In this document: piece after piece, positions 20,516-31,078 of the stretch
How the letters are laid out: the number at the start of each line of letters is the position of its first letter
Position numbering within the stretch: position 1 is the first letter of the stretch
Source of the DNA: Effrenium voratum
Lineage: Eukaryota; Sar; Dinophyceae; Suessiales; Symbiodiniaceae
DNA length: 64,000 bases
Direction: 5' to 3'
Assembly (NCBI GenBank): GCA_963377175.1
Contig: CAUJNA010001247.1
Coordinates: 144,106 to 208,105, forward strand
Made by a program: the position numbers and the translations under genes
Notes under the pieces: model-generated
Seen by the model: only the letters and a program-made list of their open reading frames with translations
Told to the model about the DNA's origin: nothing
The model's database searches: none

Positions 20516-23204
20516 TCTGTGTGGTGGATGAATGGCAGTGCCGAGACACACCTAGAATCATGCAATTTGGAGGCGCCGAGGAAGTTGTATGGCATTGCGT
20601 CACCAACGGGCGCGCTGGAAGAGCAGCACTCTCACCCTTAGACTGGAGCTGCCAAAATGTCTTCCACGTGCCGCCGATGCTAGTCCGTCTTTGCCACGTT
20701 GCCATGGTCACAAGTGGGCAGCAATGAGATTGAGCATTTGAAGCGTACATAGTGCGGTGGCGGGGTACTCCCAATTCCACTTGCAAAGTATTTGCGACTC
20801 ACAAGTGGGCCAGCAGTCACACATTGCCGCGCACACAGCGCGCTGCGACTTCACAGTTCAGACTTTCGCGCCAAAGCTGTGAGCACTCCGACAACGTGTC
20901 GCTGATGGATAAGCAGTCTTATCCACCAGCTTGTTCACAAGAAGCAGCCTAATCCATAAGCCGTTGTAGCAAAGCATGCACGCAGCAGGGGGTGCTTCGC
21001 CCTGGGTCGCTCGCTTCTGAGAGCGACCGCGCACTTCTTACTATGGGATTGGTGAAGAACGCCACACATCTTTTGACACGACCAGACCCGCACGTAGAGG
21101 GTTCGTTCAGCTCAAGAAAAGTCACAAACAGCCACAAGTTTTCTGACATCGATTTAAAGCAACATGTCAGAAAAAGCCGCACCACAAATGAGTTTGCGAC
21201 CCTCGAATGCGCAATCCATGCGAGGCTGTGCCGGTCCAGGGCAAAGCCGCAAAACATGAGTTTGCGACAACGACACGTACGATACACGTGATGGGCAATA
21301 TGATGATCGAGAGAAATCATTCTAGGATAGCAGGCTGCCAGGCAATCATCATGAATCCAGTGTCTTCTCTTGCATCGGTTTCACACTAAAATATCCTTCA
21401 CAATTCAAGCTTTGTGTATCTACGCTAGTTTCGCAGGAACAGCAGACCCATTCCATCTACAGCCCCTGTAGCCCAAGTCATCAGCTCCGGAAGTCTGCGC
21501 CGACAGCTGAGGTTCCAAAACCAACGCAACATGTAGCCCGACTTCGAACGACAAGCAGACATGGTGAATATATATATATATGTATATATATATGTATGTA
21601 TGTATATATGTATGTATGTATACATAAAGAATTCAGTGGCCGCCTTTGCGCCGGAACACGTGTCATGTGATTAGGGCAGCCTCCTTCTTGAGGCCTCCCT
21701 AGAGCACGGAGGAGGAGTCCCTGGACCCTTTCAGACGCTTCTCTTTGGCACCCATGAGCTTGGTGACAAGGAGGGGCTCTGGGACGGCTTTACACACGTT
21801 GGTGAAATTTGTGAACTTGACATGGATACTATGGATGGACGAAATCCTGCACCACCTAAGAAACCTGGGAATGATGATTGATCCCCCTTTAAATGCCAAC
21901 AAGCACTGGTTTCCCATGGGTTCAATCTGGTGCGAAATGGATTCCGTCCACAGGTCGTCACACGTTGGCTTGTCGTATGCTTGGCTCCATGGTGGTGTGC
22001 GGTACAAGAGGCACGGTGAGGAATCTGCGTCTGGGAACCTTCCATGTTCGTGTTCCGAGGCCCAAGCTCGTTCTTTGCAGTGGCGATATCTGCTAGCCCA
22101 GAGGTGAGGGACTTCTGTCTCCGCCCGGTTCATTGTCCACTGTCCCACGAAATCGTTTGGCTTGAGGCGCGGCCTTGAAATGGTACTTTTGCGGATTTAA
22201 GACACTGGCACAGGATGATTGCTGCTCAGTTGGGGGCCGCAACAGCCTGACAGGACCGCCTCAGCCAGCTCAGCAATGCCAAGGGAGACGTGCAGCTGAT
22301 CTTGCTGATTTCCTCATGCAGAAGCCTTGGCAGCTATGCAGCACATGGCAAATGGCGGCTGTGACTGCGGTGCAACAGAGAAGTACACGACATTGATCTG
22401 AGACCAGCTCAATTATGCACGTGCTGCGGGACTTTGCTTTGAAAGATGCACATCATGTCATGGTAGAAAAAAACACCTGGTTACTTGGGGCCGGTGGGGG
22501 CTGGTGGGAGCTCGTCATGAACCCCTAACACGAACTTAGACAACCGGTGCGCTGTCTACATTCGCACATTTGTGCTGCACTCCTTCGAAGGGACGCATGG
22601 CCATGACCCACAGAAGTTTTGACGACACTTGGGGACCATGGCGAGGTACCAACGCGGGCAAGACCAAGAAGCTAGCAACTTTGCCGCTTGGCTTTTCTTT
22701 GGCCGTGAAGCAGGTTGACACTGGGAGCGTATCAAGGCTCATCTTCATCTACAGTTTGTCGATGTCGATGTATACTGTGATCGGGAGCCGTGTGTGGAGA
22801 GGTCTCGGGCTAGTCTAGCGATGGGACGATTCGCTTCAAGCCAGCATGCGGTGTTTGCACCAGTTTCATCCACGATACTGTTGTTCACCCAGTCATTATC
22901 AGTTGCGATGTTAAGCCACCACCGTCAGATGCCCAGAACAGACTGAAGCTCCCAATCTATTTGAGGAATATCTTGTTTCTCAGAAGGTCTCCTGTGGCTT
23001 CAATGGCGGCTTGGTGTCACTCAGCATGTGACGAGTGATCTATTTTTGAGTAAACCAGGAAATTGAAAAAAACTTGTTTGGCCATATGTTCTCCATGTTT
23101 TAACCAACCGAGCCTCCAACCGCAAAAGCACGGCGACCGTTCGCAGTTCAGATCTCAGGTCCCCACGAATTTTACGCGCTCCGAGGCGAGAGGTGGCATG
23201 TCAC
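20516..23204. other. No certain gene
   Basis: Several frames of 60-150 codons exist on both strands (for example 21745-22107 +), each with an antisense rival. None shows a family motif. A TA/TATG microsatellite lies at 21565-21627. Confidence 0.4.
21565..21627. repeat. TA/TATG microsatellite
   Basis: Alternating TATATA and TATGTATG runs. Confidence 0.85.
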
Positions 23205-23979
23205 AGCTGGAGCAGCGACTTCATCAAGCATGCCATTCCGGAAGTGGCGCTATGTTTGGAGGACGTTGGGGACCCGAGCAACGTTCTCAAAACGGGGACC
23301 GCAGGTTTTCGTCCTTGTTTCCATTCACCAGGGTTCCATTTTGGGTACCGATTTTTGACCCACAGCCATTTGGGTGGATAAAGGGAATCCCAACCAGGTG
23401 CTGACTCGCCTGGGAACTGGCTTTGGATCAGCCCATGGGGAGCCAGCACTGTTGCATACTTGGAAGCGGAGTGGACGGAAGTCCGGATTTCTGCAATAAT
23501 GTCTGCAATCAACCCATGATTTCTTCAAATTGTGCTATGGACATATATATATATATATACACATACATACATACATACATACATACGTACGTACGTACGT
23601 ACGTACGTACGTACGTACATACATACATATATTCATACACATATATTCATATGTATATGTATGTATATGAATATGTATGTATGTGTGGCTGTGTCAACCC
23701 CTGATATTCATCCAGGACTTTGTCGACGAGGTACGCGATGCAGCAGTTGAAGTTGCTCGGCAAAGCATGGGGCTCCACCGCAGCACGAAGCCGCACTGTC
23801 AAGGCACCTAAGATTCAAACAGGTGGCTTGCTAAAGAGAAACCACTGGCAATGGACTTAGAACGGGCTAGGATGGCCATGGCGTTGCAAGATTGCAAGGC
23901 TCTGACGGCATTGGCGGTGGAGTGCCCGGCGCAAACCCTGGCAGAAGTCAGGCTGGGCGTGACAAGCCGCATGAGCCAC
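23205..23979 (+). CDS. Three candidate exons of the helical gene
   Basis: A segment near 23206-23260 encodes SQLEQRLHQACHSGSGA. A second exon from 23715 (after TTCATCCAG|GAC) encodes FVDEVRDAAVEVARQSM. A third, 23823-23979, opens after AAACAG|G, encodes WLAKEKPLAMDLERARMAMA and then LQDCKALTALAVECPA, and stops at AGCCAC|GTGCTC, exactly where a repeat element begins. All three are helical and charged like the exons around them. Phases between them were not reconciled, so exons are missing or ends are shifted. Confidence 0.4.
23284..23368 (-). repeat. Introner, CTGTGGCTCAAAA family, reverse orientation
   Basis: GGACCGCAGGTTTTCGTCC and CAGGGTTCCATTTTGGGTAC are the family core in reverse; the right end is TTTTTGACCCACAGCC. 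Confidence 0.65.
23543..23690. repeat. TA / CATA / CGTA / TATG microsatellite cluster
   Basis: Consecutive runs of ATATAT, ACATACAT, CGTACGTA and ATGTATGT. Confidence 0.85.
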
Positions 23980-24094
23980 GTGCTCAAAACCGATTCGGGT
24001 AGATGAAGGTTAGTATGGTTATGGCAGTCCCAGCCAGAAATCGTTGCGGATATCCGCCTTTTGATTACCTTTCATGGATTTGGGTAGACATTTG
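23980..24094 (+). repeat. GTGCTCAAAACCGATTCGGG element, copy 1
   Basis: Begins at the donor GTGCTCAAAACCGATTCGGG, continues AGATGAAGGTTAGTA, and carries a TTTCATGGATTTGGGTAGAC block also seen at 31499 onward. The same left end recurs at 31409. The element starts precisely at an exon end. Confidence 0.5.
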
Positions 24095-24096
24095 GG

Positions 24097-24191
24097 TATG
24101 GGTCAAAATTAAACCACCAGGGACCACAGGTATTGGTCCATGTTTCCATTGCCCAGGGTGCCATTTTGGGGAACTATGTTTGACCCACAGC
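24097..24191 (-). repeat. Introner, CTGTGGCTCAAAA family
   Basis: TATGGGTCAAAA at the left and TTTGACCCACAG at the right. The interior matches the family in reverse orientation (GGTCCATGTTTCCATTGCCC). Confidence 0.65.
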
Positions 24192-24814
24192 CATTTGAAT
24201 ACCGATCGGTTTTCATGGTCACATGCCCCACGCTCAGGCGGCGCTTGGCACATCCGGACTGGTGTGTCCGGCATCACGCTGTAAAGGCGATGGATCGGAC
24301 ACGGTCGAAAGCGAATGAGAGTCAATCTGCCTATGAGCTCACCTGTCACCAGGATCTTCCGGTCCTTTGCGTGGGCATCCAATTCAACAAAAATCAGCTG
24401 GAATAGTGAAGATTTGCAGATTCGTAGACAGGCTTCCTGGATGGCGTGTGAGGCGCTCCATCAGATTTCACCTCCTGGCGATCTACAAAGCATTGCCGCT
24501 TGCCACGCGGGCTTGCGGGCGTTTAAAAGTTTAGGCTGCTTCCCGCATCAAGAGCGCATTGTGTCCGGTTTTTGCAAGTGCAAGGATTCGCTGAAAGTGC
24601 TGATGAAGGACTCTTGACAAGACAGCGCCATTACAATGCATATGGACTTGCGCGAGTGGCACTGAACTTTTTGCGCAAGTGGACCATCTTCTTCAAGAAC
24701 ATTGTTGCATTTGCGTTGTTATTCATGGCTGCAGAAGTTGGCCGAAAGATGGTGAGAGACTGGGATCGTGAAATCATTCGAAGCCTAAGTTTTACCTACG
24801 GACACTGGGCATGC
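24192..24814. other. No certain gene
   Basis: Frames at 24315-24617 and 24572-24859 are open but show no motif. A tiny helical exon may end at 24750 before GTGAGAGA. Confidence 0.35.
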
Positions 24815-24917
24815 GGCCATGGGTCAAAAGCCCGAACATCCCAATCCCCACTAAAATAGACTAAAAAGGGTGATGCACCTACCCGAAAATGGTACCATTG
24901 GTTTCAACCCACAGCCA
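24815..24917 (+). repeat. Introner, GGCCATGGGTCAAAAGCCCG subfamily, copy 1
   Basis: The left end GGCCATGGGTCAAAAGCCCG is inverted at the right as GGTTTCAACCCACAGCC. The interior has CCCACTAAAATAGACTAAAA. Copies in the opposite orientation lie at 28775-28876 and 60895-61014. Confidence 0.65.
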
Positions 24918-26291
24918 TGTCAACTTTTTTTTTCAATGCAGCTCGGTCAGTGTGGCCTCGTGCCGCAGGACTCTAGCAGCCGTGTGCGCGTGGCCGTGAT
25001 GGTGGCTCTGATGGGCCTTATGAAGACACGGGGATCGATGTGCGCCGCGGCGGAAGTCGGAGCCATTAGGCCTCAAGCGGGAAGAATGGATCGATGGTCC
25101 CCGTGCTTTTTTTTGTGGGAGGCCGTGCTTTTGTGCTTGGGGAGCAGGTTGTGATCATCATTTCGAGTCCGTGGAACACGCCGTTCTGCGGAGAAATTTG
25201 CTTTGAGAGTGGCTTCGGAAGCTTCGTTTGCCTATCGGCCCAGGTGATGATCCAATTCTCAATGAGTTGAGGGCCAGTCTCCAGGCCGTATGCAGGCTTT
25301 GCTAGGCTCAGGTCATGTTTTTGCCAAGATTGAACTGTCCGAATGAAGGAGGTCACACATGTACAAGCCCCGACCGCTGTGGGCGCTTGCTTAGAGGACT
25401 CTCACTTTCTTGTGAAGCGCGCAACGGCTGGCATGGAAATTCAGGACTGCTTTCTGCACCGCAGTGGGATGGCATCCACAGTGTTTGCTTTGTGCAATGC
25501 AGAGAGTTACAGGCTCGCTCGTGAGGATATAGCTGCCTCAGGGCTTGCACAGTGAAGGTTCAGACGCTGATTTTGAGTTCCGGGAAATCAAGCCGTGGCA
25601 TTTAGAGCCATGGAATTTTTGCTCATTTTCACAGATGGCAAGCGTTGCTCCGTTTTCCCGGACAGTTCAGAAACAAAGTAACTAAGTAGCTGGCGTCACC
25701 AGAGTAGTTTAAAGGCGCCAGCGCCATTGCCAAGGCGGCACCTGTGTGGCATCAACGCCTGTGGTGATACGTTCGAGGGCTCCGGGCCTCAAAATTCGGG
25801 GCCTGAGCCAGCGTTCCCATTTTCGGGCAGCGCATTTGTGAAAGCTGCCGGAGTCCGCGCAACCTTGGCGCAAGATACTTCGATTGGAAGATCTTGAGCC
25901 GTTCCTGGTGCCTGCAAAGGCAGATACCAGAGTTGGAGCAGAGTCGTGCTAAGTTTTAAGCATGGTCTTTGGTCGAAACAGGTGCGAGATGCCAGGGCTG
26001 ATCGATTGGCTAAGACACTTCCGTTGTGGGGGAACAGCGTGCACTGATTGTATGTTTGGCGTTAAACTGTCGAGTGCGCTGCGGCGGAGCCAGCTGTTGT
26101 GATTCACGATTCTCCGCTCTTTGCTTGTTCGAGACACGTGCTGCTGTGCAAAGCGTAAAGCCAAACCTTGTTTGCCACTGGGCCGGCGCTTCACGGGTAT
26201 TTAACATCTCAGTGCATGTCCAGACAAGGGCACCAGAAGTCTGGCGCATTCCAAATCTAGAGACTGGGTTGCCAAACTCGTTGCACCAAAG
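24918..26291. other. No certain gene
   Basis: Short frames on both strands. A segment around 24942-25085 and another near 25260 (LNELRASLQAV) could be exons of the helical gene but lack clear splice sites. Confidence 0.3.
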
Positions 26292-26742
26292 ATAGACATA
26301 TTCCGCACCGAGAGGCTGATGAGATCGCGGCGCTCAAGCTGCAGCTAGCAACCGCACATGCTGCGTCGGGGCCTAGCCGGGGCTTTCGTGGCTGTTGTGC
26401 CATCTATTTTGTTTCTGGATCACAGAAATGACTTGTCAGCTTATGTTATATTTCACAGTCAGACTCAAATGTTTTGGTAGCCATTGCCTTCCTCATGGCA
26501 GTTCTTCGATGTAATTGGAGAGCTGACTTTGGTGATTAGTGTTACCTGTCCATGGTTTGTCTTCGGCTGTGATGATCATTGGGTATTTGTGGGAGTATCC
26601 TCGCTTTGGCAAAACAAGTCACACCTTTGCACAGCCCAACCATCCTCTTTCCTTGCGGGAAAAAAACATGTGCCAAGGGAAAGGAAGCTCCTCGAAAGTG
26701 CGGAGGCAGAGGTGGCTGTGCTGAATCAACTTTTACTTTCAA
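26292..26742 (+). CDS. Two candidate exons of the helical gene
   Basis: The first (about 26292-26366, after ACCAAAG) encodes HREADEIAALKLQLATAHAA. The second (about 26664-26742) encodes RERKLLESAEAEVAVLNQLL. Both have clear heptad-like spacing of leucine and alanine. Splice ends are approximate. Confidence 0.4.
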
Positions 26743-27237
26743 TGAAGCAGATTGAACTGCTCTGGCTTATGCTCTGACCTTTGCTCTGACCTTTGGGGTC
26801 AAGTGCCATCAAAGTTGTGTCCTTCCAAGTTCGACTGGTTTGTAGGGTCTTGGCAGAGCTTTAGTTTTTCTTTTGGATCCTAAGCCATTGACGTTTTCTG
26901 CGCCCGGGTGATTTCAGGCCAAAGCAGCTGCTCGGTTGTCCTCCTTTCTAGAGGCGAGATCAGGATCTGTGGCCGCGGAAGGACCAAACCTGCTGGAGCT
27001 TCATATTCAAAGCCATGCTTTTGATCAGCAATTTCCGGGGACTTGGTGTAATGAAATATGATGCAGGCGCACTCTGAGCCACCGCCTGTCCGCGAGTTGG
27101 CTGCCGGCGTCCGAGATGGTTTGCCAGTCAGGTGCTGGTGCAGGATTTGGATTTCGTCCATCCCCACTAGGTTTTACTTCTGGTCTCCTCTTAGCATCCC
27201 CCTCTCTGGGACTCCTTTTTTTTTAAAGCCTTGTCAG

Positions 27238-27408
27238 ACAAAGGCTCAAGCCAACCTCTCCGGAGAACTTCGGCAAGAGCTGCGGCAAGAATTCGAGGCG
27301 CGGGTTCCGGGCTCCCGGCCTCCGCTAAGAGGTGGCAATGGCCAGGCCGTGCGGTTGCTGCACAAGGAGGAGATGAGACTGGCAAGAGCCGAGTGGGACG
27401 CCCAAGTG
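27238..27408 (+). CDS. Exon of the helical gene
   Basis: After CCTTGTCAG the frame encodes TKAQANLSGELRQELRQEFE, then a glycine- and proline-containing break, then RLLHKEEMRLARAEWDAQV, ending at CAAGTG|GTCTGG. An alternative donor 21 nt earlier (GCCGA|GTGGGA) would be in phase with the next exon. The minus-strand frames here are its shadows. Confidence 0.5.
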
Positions 27409-27713
27409 GTCTGGATGGATGGATGCATGGCGCCTTGCTTGAGGCAAGCCCAGCAACATCGAACGACCCAGCTCACTCAGGAGCTCGGCATAGCTGTGCC
27501 ATGTGGATATATGTAATGGTACGCATGAGTCTGAGTCGCATGCAACCTCTTATCACACCAGTTCCCTGCCTAGGGTGTGTGCAGCCCCATGAGTGAACTG
27601 GCTGGCAGTAGGCCTTTCATAGTTGGGATGCTCGGCATTCGCAGGAACTAGATGCCTCCAAGGCCCTGCACTGTTGGTGGATTCGAGAGAGATGACGTCT
27701 TTTTCGCGCGCAG

Positions 27714-27991
27714 GCTGCCTACGCCACCTGCCGTTCAAGCCTGTGGCTCAGTTTCGCAAGGTGAAGTTCTTGACATGGGTATGTACGGTATGGGTCAAAG
27801 TGGAACCGCCAGGATATGGAACGCAGATTTCAGTCCAAAGTTTCCATTTGCCAGTGGGACCAGGGCAACCCATTTTTGGGTACATCTTTTTGACCAGCCA
27901 CATGGAAGCGCGTTGGAGGCCTGCATGCTGTCCACACGGAAGAAGGAGCGCAGGAGGCACTCGCCAATCTGCTCCGCCGGTTCCTTAGCCT
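27714..27991 (+). CDS. Two exons separated by an introner that is the whole intron
   Basis: Exon 27714-27778 opens after TTCGCGCGCAG|G and encodes LPTPPAVQACGSVSQGEVLD. Exon 27898-27991 opens after TTTTTGACCAG and encodes TWKRVGGLHAVHTEEGAQEA followed by LANLLRRFLSL, stopping at a perfect donor AGCCT|GTGAGT. The two join in phase (ATG-GCC). The intron, 27779-27897, is 119 bp, begins GTATGT and is filled by an introner. Probably part of the same helical gene. Confidence 0.55.
27779..27897 (-). repeat. Introner forming a complete intron
   Basis: TATGGGTCAAAG at the left, CTTTTTGACCAG at the right, family core in reverse inside. ACATGG flanks both sides and is the likely target-site duplication. 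The splice donor lies at the left boundary and the acceptor AG is supplied by the right inverted repeat. Confidence 0.7.
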
Positions 27992-28020
27992 GTGAGTCAT
28001 GCGGCTGCGGCACCAGCGTA

Positions 28021-28132
28021 TGTGGCTGCGGCTTAAAAAGCCGGAATTCCAAAATGGGTTGCCCGATCAGTAAGTGGAAACATGGACCAAAACCTGCGGT
28101 TTGCCCCTCCTGTTTAATGTTGAGCCACACCC
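28021..28132 (+). repeat. Introner, CTGTGGCTCAAAA family
   Basis: CTGCGGCTTAAAAAG left and TGTTGAGCCACAC right; core GTGGAAACATGGACCAAAAC inside. ATGTG occurs on both sides. Confidence 0.7.
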
Positions 28133-28144
28133 ATGTGTGTCCTG

Positions 28145-28268
28145 TTTTTGGAGGGTACCCTTTCTGGGGTTGGTCTACAGTGAGGCCAGCAGAAAGTTGA
28201 TTCATTCTGGGGTACCCTTTGTGGGGTTGGTGTATCGTGAGATCAGCAGAAAGCCACCCATTCTGGGG
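28145..28268. repeat. Two tandem copies of a 56 bp sequence
   Basis: GGGGTACCCTTTCTGGGGTTGG and its continuation to AGCAGAAAG is repeated once with a few changes. Confidence 0.7.
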
Positions 28269-28627
28269 GGTTGCGGGGTTTGACCCAATGGTATCTCCTG
28301 CCTAAGGCACGGAGATCAAACAAACGGAGGGTGCCTTACATCGGTCTCGGGAAGAGGAGCAAGCAAGGCATGGTCGCATGACACCAGCTTCGGTCATGGT
28401 CATGCTGGATTCTTCGGATCCAGCGCGTCAGCCAACCAGTCACAGGCAGTGTGCCTTTAGACCGTGCAGGTGTCAAGAGGTTGCACGCCTGCATCACAAG
28501 GAGGCGGGACCATGACATTCCTGTCATGTCATGGCATCACTGGCATGTTTTCATGCCAATCCGTAGCACTTGAGCAATGACCACCAGCACATCCTGGGTG
28601 TCCCCATTCTCGATGTCTGATTTCCAG

Positions 28628-28944
28628 GGCCTGAGCGCAAACATGCGCGACTCTGTACAAGCCGCGCAGGCACAGTCTCAGATGACATGTGCTGCACTAG
28701 CTGCTGACCGCGATCGATGGAAGGCTTGTGGCTGATGTGTCAGGAGTGGAACGGTTGCGACTTGTGACTTATGTGGCTGTGGGTCAAAACCAATGGTACC
28801 ATTTTGGGGTAGGTGCATCACCCTTTTTAGTCTATTTTAGTGGGGATTGGGATGTTCGGGCTTTTGACCCATGGCCATCTTTGGGACCATTTGTACATTC
28901 AGGCACGTGCTCAATGTGAAGCAATCGAGGTGGCCAAGGCGAGG
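28628..28944 (+). CDS. Two phase-matched exons of the helical gene
   Basis: Exon 28628-28723 opens after GATTTCCAG|G and encodes GLSANMRDSVQAAQAQSQMT then CAALAADRDRWK, ending at a GC donor (AAG|GCTTGT). Exon 28903-28944 opens after ACATTCAG|G and encodes ARAQCEAIEVAKAR, ending at AGG|GTGAGC. Both are phase 0, and the next exon (29052) is also phase 0, so three exons join cleanly. The first intron carries an introner (28775-28876). Confidence 0.6.
28775..28876 (-). repeat. Introner, GGCCATGGGTCAAAAGCCCG subfamily, copy 2
   Basis: GGCTGTGGGTCAAAACC left and GGGCTTTTGACCCATGGCC right. It is the near-exact reverse complement of 24815-24917 and lies in an intron. Confidence 0.7.
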
Positions 28945-29051
28945 GTGAGCGTGAGCGCTTGATGGCAGTTCCTCACCAATGGATTCACTCCAGGATCAAA
29001 TCCTGCTTGCACGCGGTGATTTTTGGAATCCCCCCCCCCCCCCCCCGCCAG

Positions 29052-29388
29052 CGCAACGAGCTTGCCCTGCAGAACTACCATCAAGAGTTGCTCGCAGCCC
29101 AAAGCAGCTTGCTGGGGAGCGAGCAAGAGGCTGGCGAGGCGCCCCGAGCTTTTGAGTCGAAACTGTCACCGCACGATCTCGACATGGATCAAAACGTGAC
29201 CCTCCAAAATTGAGGTTTTCCTTTTGGTGTCCCTTAAAGTCACAGAAAAGGAGTTCTCTCAAAAACACACACCCACATGAGCGAATGCACGGTGAGAGCT
29301 TGCGCATCAAACACCACGGCTTTTTCATGTTGGAACAAGCTAGGCCCGCAGAGTGCTCGAGGAGCAGCTTGCCCAGGCGGAGACTCAG
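29052..29388 (+). CDS. Two exons of the helical gene
   Basis: Exon 29052-29138 follows a 17-C tract and CCGCCAG, encodes RNELALQNYHQELLAAQSSL and LGSEQEAGE, and ends at a GC donor (GAG|GCGCCC). A second short segment near 29353-29388 encodes VLEEQLAQAETQ before GC (CAG|GCGGAT). The phase between the two is not reconciled. Both are strongly helical. Confidence 0.5.
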
Positions 29389-29414
29389 GCGGATTTCTTG
29401 GGGTGTGTAGTGGG

Positions 29415-29485
29415 GGTGGCTCAAAATTCAAGAGCAGGGGTTACGCAGGTTTTAGTCTTTGGTTCCATTTACCAAGATGCCCGCC
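29415..29485 (-). repeat. Truncated introner
   Basis: GGTGGCTCAAAATTC, ACGCAGGTTTTAGTCTTTGG and TTCCATTTACCA match the family; the other inverted end is absent. Confidence 0.55.
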
Positions 29486-30055
29486 ACTGCCTAGTGAGCT
29501 TGCAATGTCAAAATGTCTGCAATGGGGTCTGGCAGTCTGGCAGTCGGGTCGGTCAGGTGGTGCCCTTGAAGACCAGCTTGCAGGAGGCACGCTGGGGAAG
29601 GTATCAGGAGGTACTCGCAAAATGTTCGTTGGAGTAGGTATGAACAAGCTTGATGCCAATGACTCATGACCCAGGCGACCATGATCAACATGTGTGACTC
29701 ATGACGGGTGTGTCCTTTTTAGGGGCGCGACAACCAAGAATTGGTTCCTTTCCTTTGGATGTCTGGTTAAAGCCCACCAAAAAAAAGGGGGTGCCCCCCG
29801 CCAGCTTCGCATGTGTCGACCTGCCAGGCCTCCGTGGAGAACTCCAGACTGATGCGGGAAGGCCGGAAAACGAGTCAAGCCCCCACGCCAGTACGCCAGT
29901 GGCCCGTTCAGAGGTGCACGGGGGGGGTTGCAACCTAGGAACCCCCAGGCAACACACCGCCCAAAACAAAGGGGGGGGGGGGCGGAAATTTCTTCCAGTG
30001 AGTTTTTTTATATTCTTGGAGATGGCTCCCAGATGGATCCGGCCACCTGGTTCAG
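29486..30055. other. Unresolved; possible further helical exons
   Basis: Segments near 29560-29625 and 29820-29890 have competing helical frames (for example LRGELQTDAGRPE) but no decisive splice sites. C- and G-homopolymers interrupt the stretch. Confidence 0.3.
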
Positions 30056-30540
30056 GTGCTAGCCTCCAAGAGCAGCTGGTTGAAGCCTTGCGGGAGGCAT
30101 CGCGCAGCGGAGATCGGCTTTTGGAGTCATGGGAGAGGCGCGACATGGGGCTCATTTTCCGCTTTCCCCAAGGGTTTGTAAGTGGAAGGGAGTGTCTGGA
30201 TGACTTCTTTGGTGCTATTCCTGCAACCTGCGCTTGTCTTTGCGTCTGTGTGTTTGTGCGCGCAAGATGCCTAGTATCAGCTCACCCTCAGTTGGTGGTT
30301 TGGATTTTATAATTTGCTTAACCACGATTCCACCAAACTCCAAGCCACCAATTCGAGGGAAGCTGTCGCGCGCCATGAGACGACGTCAAAAAGACGTCAT
30401 CTCCGTCGCATGGCTCGGTGGCGACAGAGCACCGCGCGCGCGGCCCGTCGCCTCAGGCGCAGCGCCGCACATCGAGAAGCCGCTTGCCTGGGCCAAGAGC
30501 TGCAGCAGAGTCGCGAGGAGTTCCATGGACCCAACTGGCT
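30056..30540 (+). CDS. Two exons of the helical gene
   Basis: Exon 30056-30137 opens after CTGGTTCAG|G and encodes GASLQEQLVEALREASRSGD then RLLESWE, ending at a GC donor (GAGAG|GCGCGA). A second segment, about 30346-30540, encodes an arginine-rich helix (SKRRHLRRMARWRQSTARAA, then RREAACLGQELQQSREEFHG-like residues) and runs into an introner at CCAACTGG. The overlapping frame that encodes RRRQKDVISVAWLGG is less likely. Exact ends of the second exon are uncertain. Confidence 0.5.
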
Positions 30541-30634
30541 GTGGCTCAAAAATTGGTACCAAAAAATGGCCCCGTGGTAAATGAAAACAAAGACTAAAAC
30601 TTGCGTGACCCTAGCTCCTTGATTTTGAGCCACA
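30539..30634 (+). repeat. Introner with target-site duplication CCCAACTGG
   Basis: CTGTGGCTCAAAA left and TTTTGAGCCACA right. CCCAACTGG stands immediately before and after the element, a clear duplication of about 9 bp. Confidence 0.8.
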
Positions 30635-30845
30635 CCCAACTGGCCCAAGGCTTCCCCAAAAAGAGGGCGGTGAGGCCGCCGCACCCCCGGTTTCTAGGGG
30701 CTTGGGTGAAAGGCATGAAAAGAGGAACGCCACGGATTTTGTTTTTGGCGGGAGTCCTTTGCCAGATACCCATTTGCAGTGTGTCAGATTTAAACCTCCG
30801 ATGTGTTTTTGGGGTTGCTCCAGGAGGCACTTCACTGTACTTGCT

Positions 30846-30959
30846 GCTGCGATAGGTAGGGAATGAGAAATAGGATAGTAACCCTGCAAACTCCCTTAAA
30901 ATTCAACCACCACTCGGATGGTTCGTTCAAATCGGGGTCGTTCCCTTAGCTATCGCACC
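30846..30959. repeat. Terminal-inverted-repeat element, CGATAGGYAGGGAATGA family, copy 2
   Basis: GCTGCGATAGGTAGGGAATGA left and TCGTTCCCTTAGCTATCGCACC (ends inverted) right. It ends two bases before the acceptor of the last helical exon, so it fills the 3' end of that intron. Confidence 0.65.
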
Positions 30960-30961
30960 AG

Positions 30962-31078
30962 GAGCTGGCAGAAGTCACCGGGGCCCTGGCCATGGAGCAG
31001 GCGCAGGCCTCCGAGCTGCGCTGCCGCATGCGAGAGCTCGGGGGCTCAGAGTCGAGCGAGTCGAGCGAGTCCGTCTGA
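30962..31078 (+). CDS. Terminal exon of the helical gene
   Basis: Opens after CGCACCAG|G, phase 0, and encodes ELAEVTGALAMEQAQASELR, CRMRELGG and a serine/glutamate tail (SESSESSESV) before TGA at 31076-31078. A helical segment followed by a short acidic tail and a stop fits the C-terminus of a coiled-coil protein. This gives the likely 3' end of the gene whose exons start at or before 17857. Confidence 0.6.
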   Translation, partial: ELAEVTGALAMEQAQASELRCRMRELGGSESSESSESV

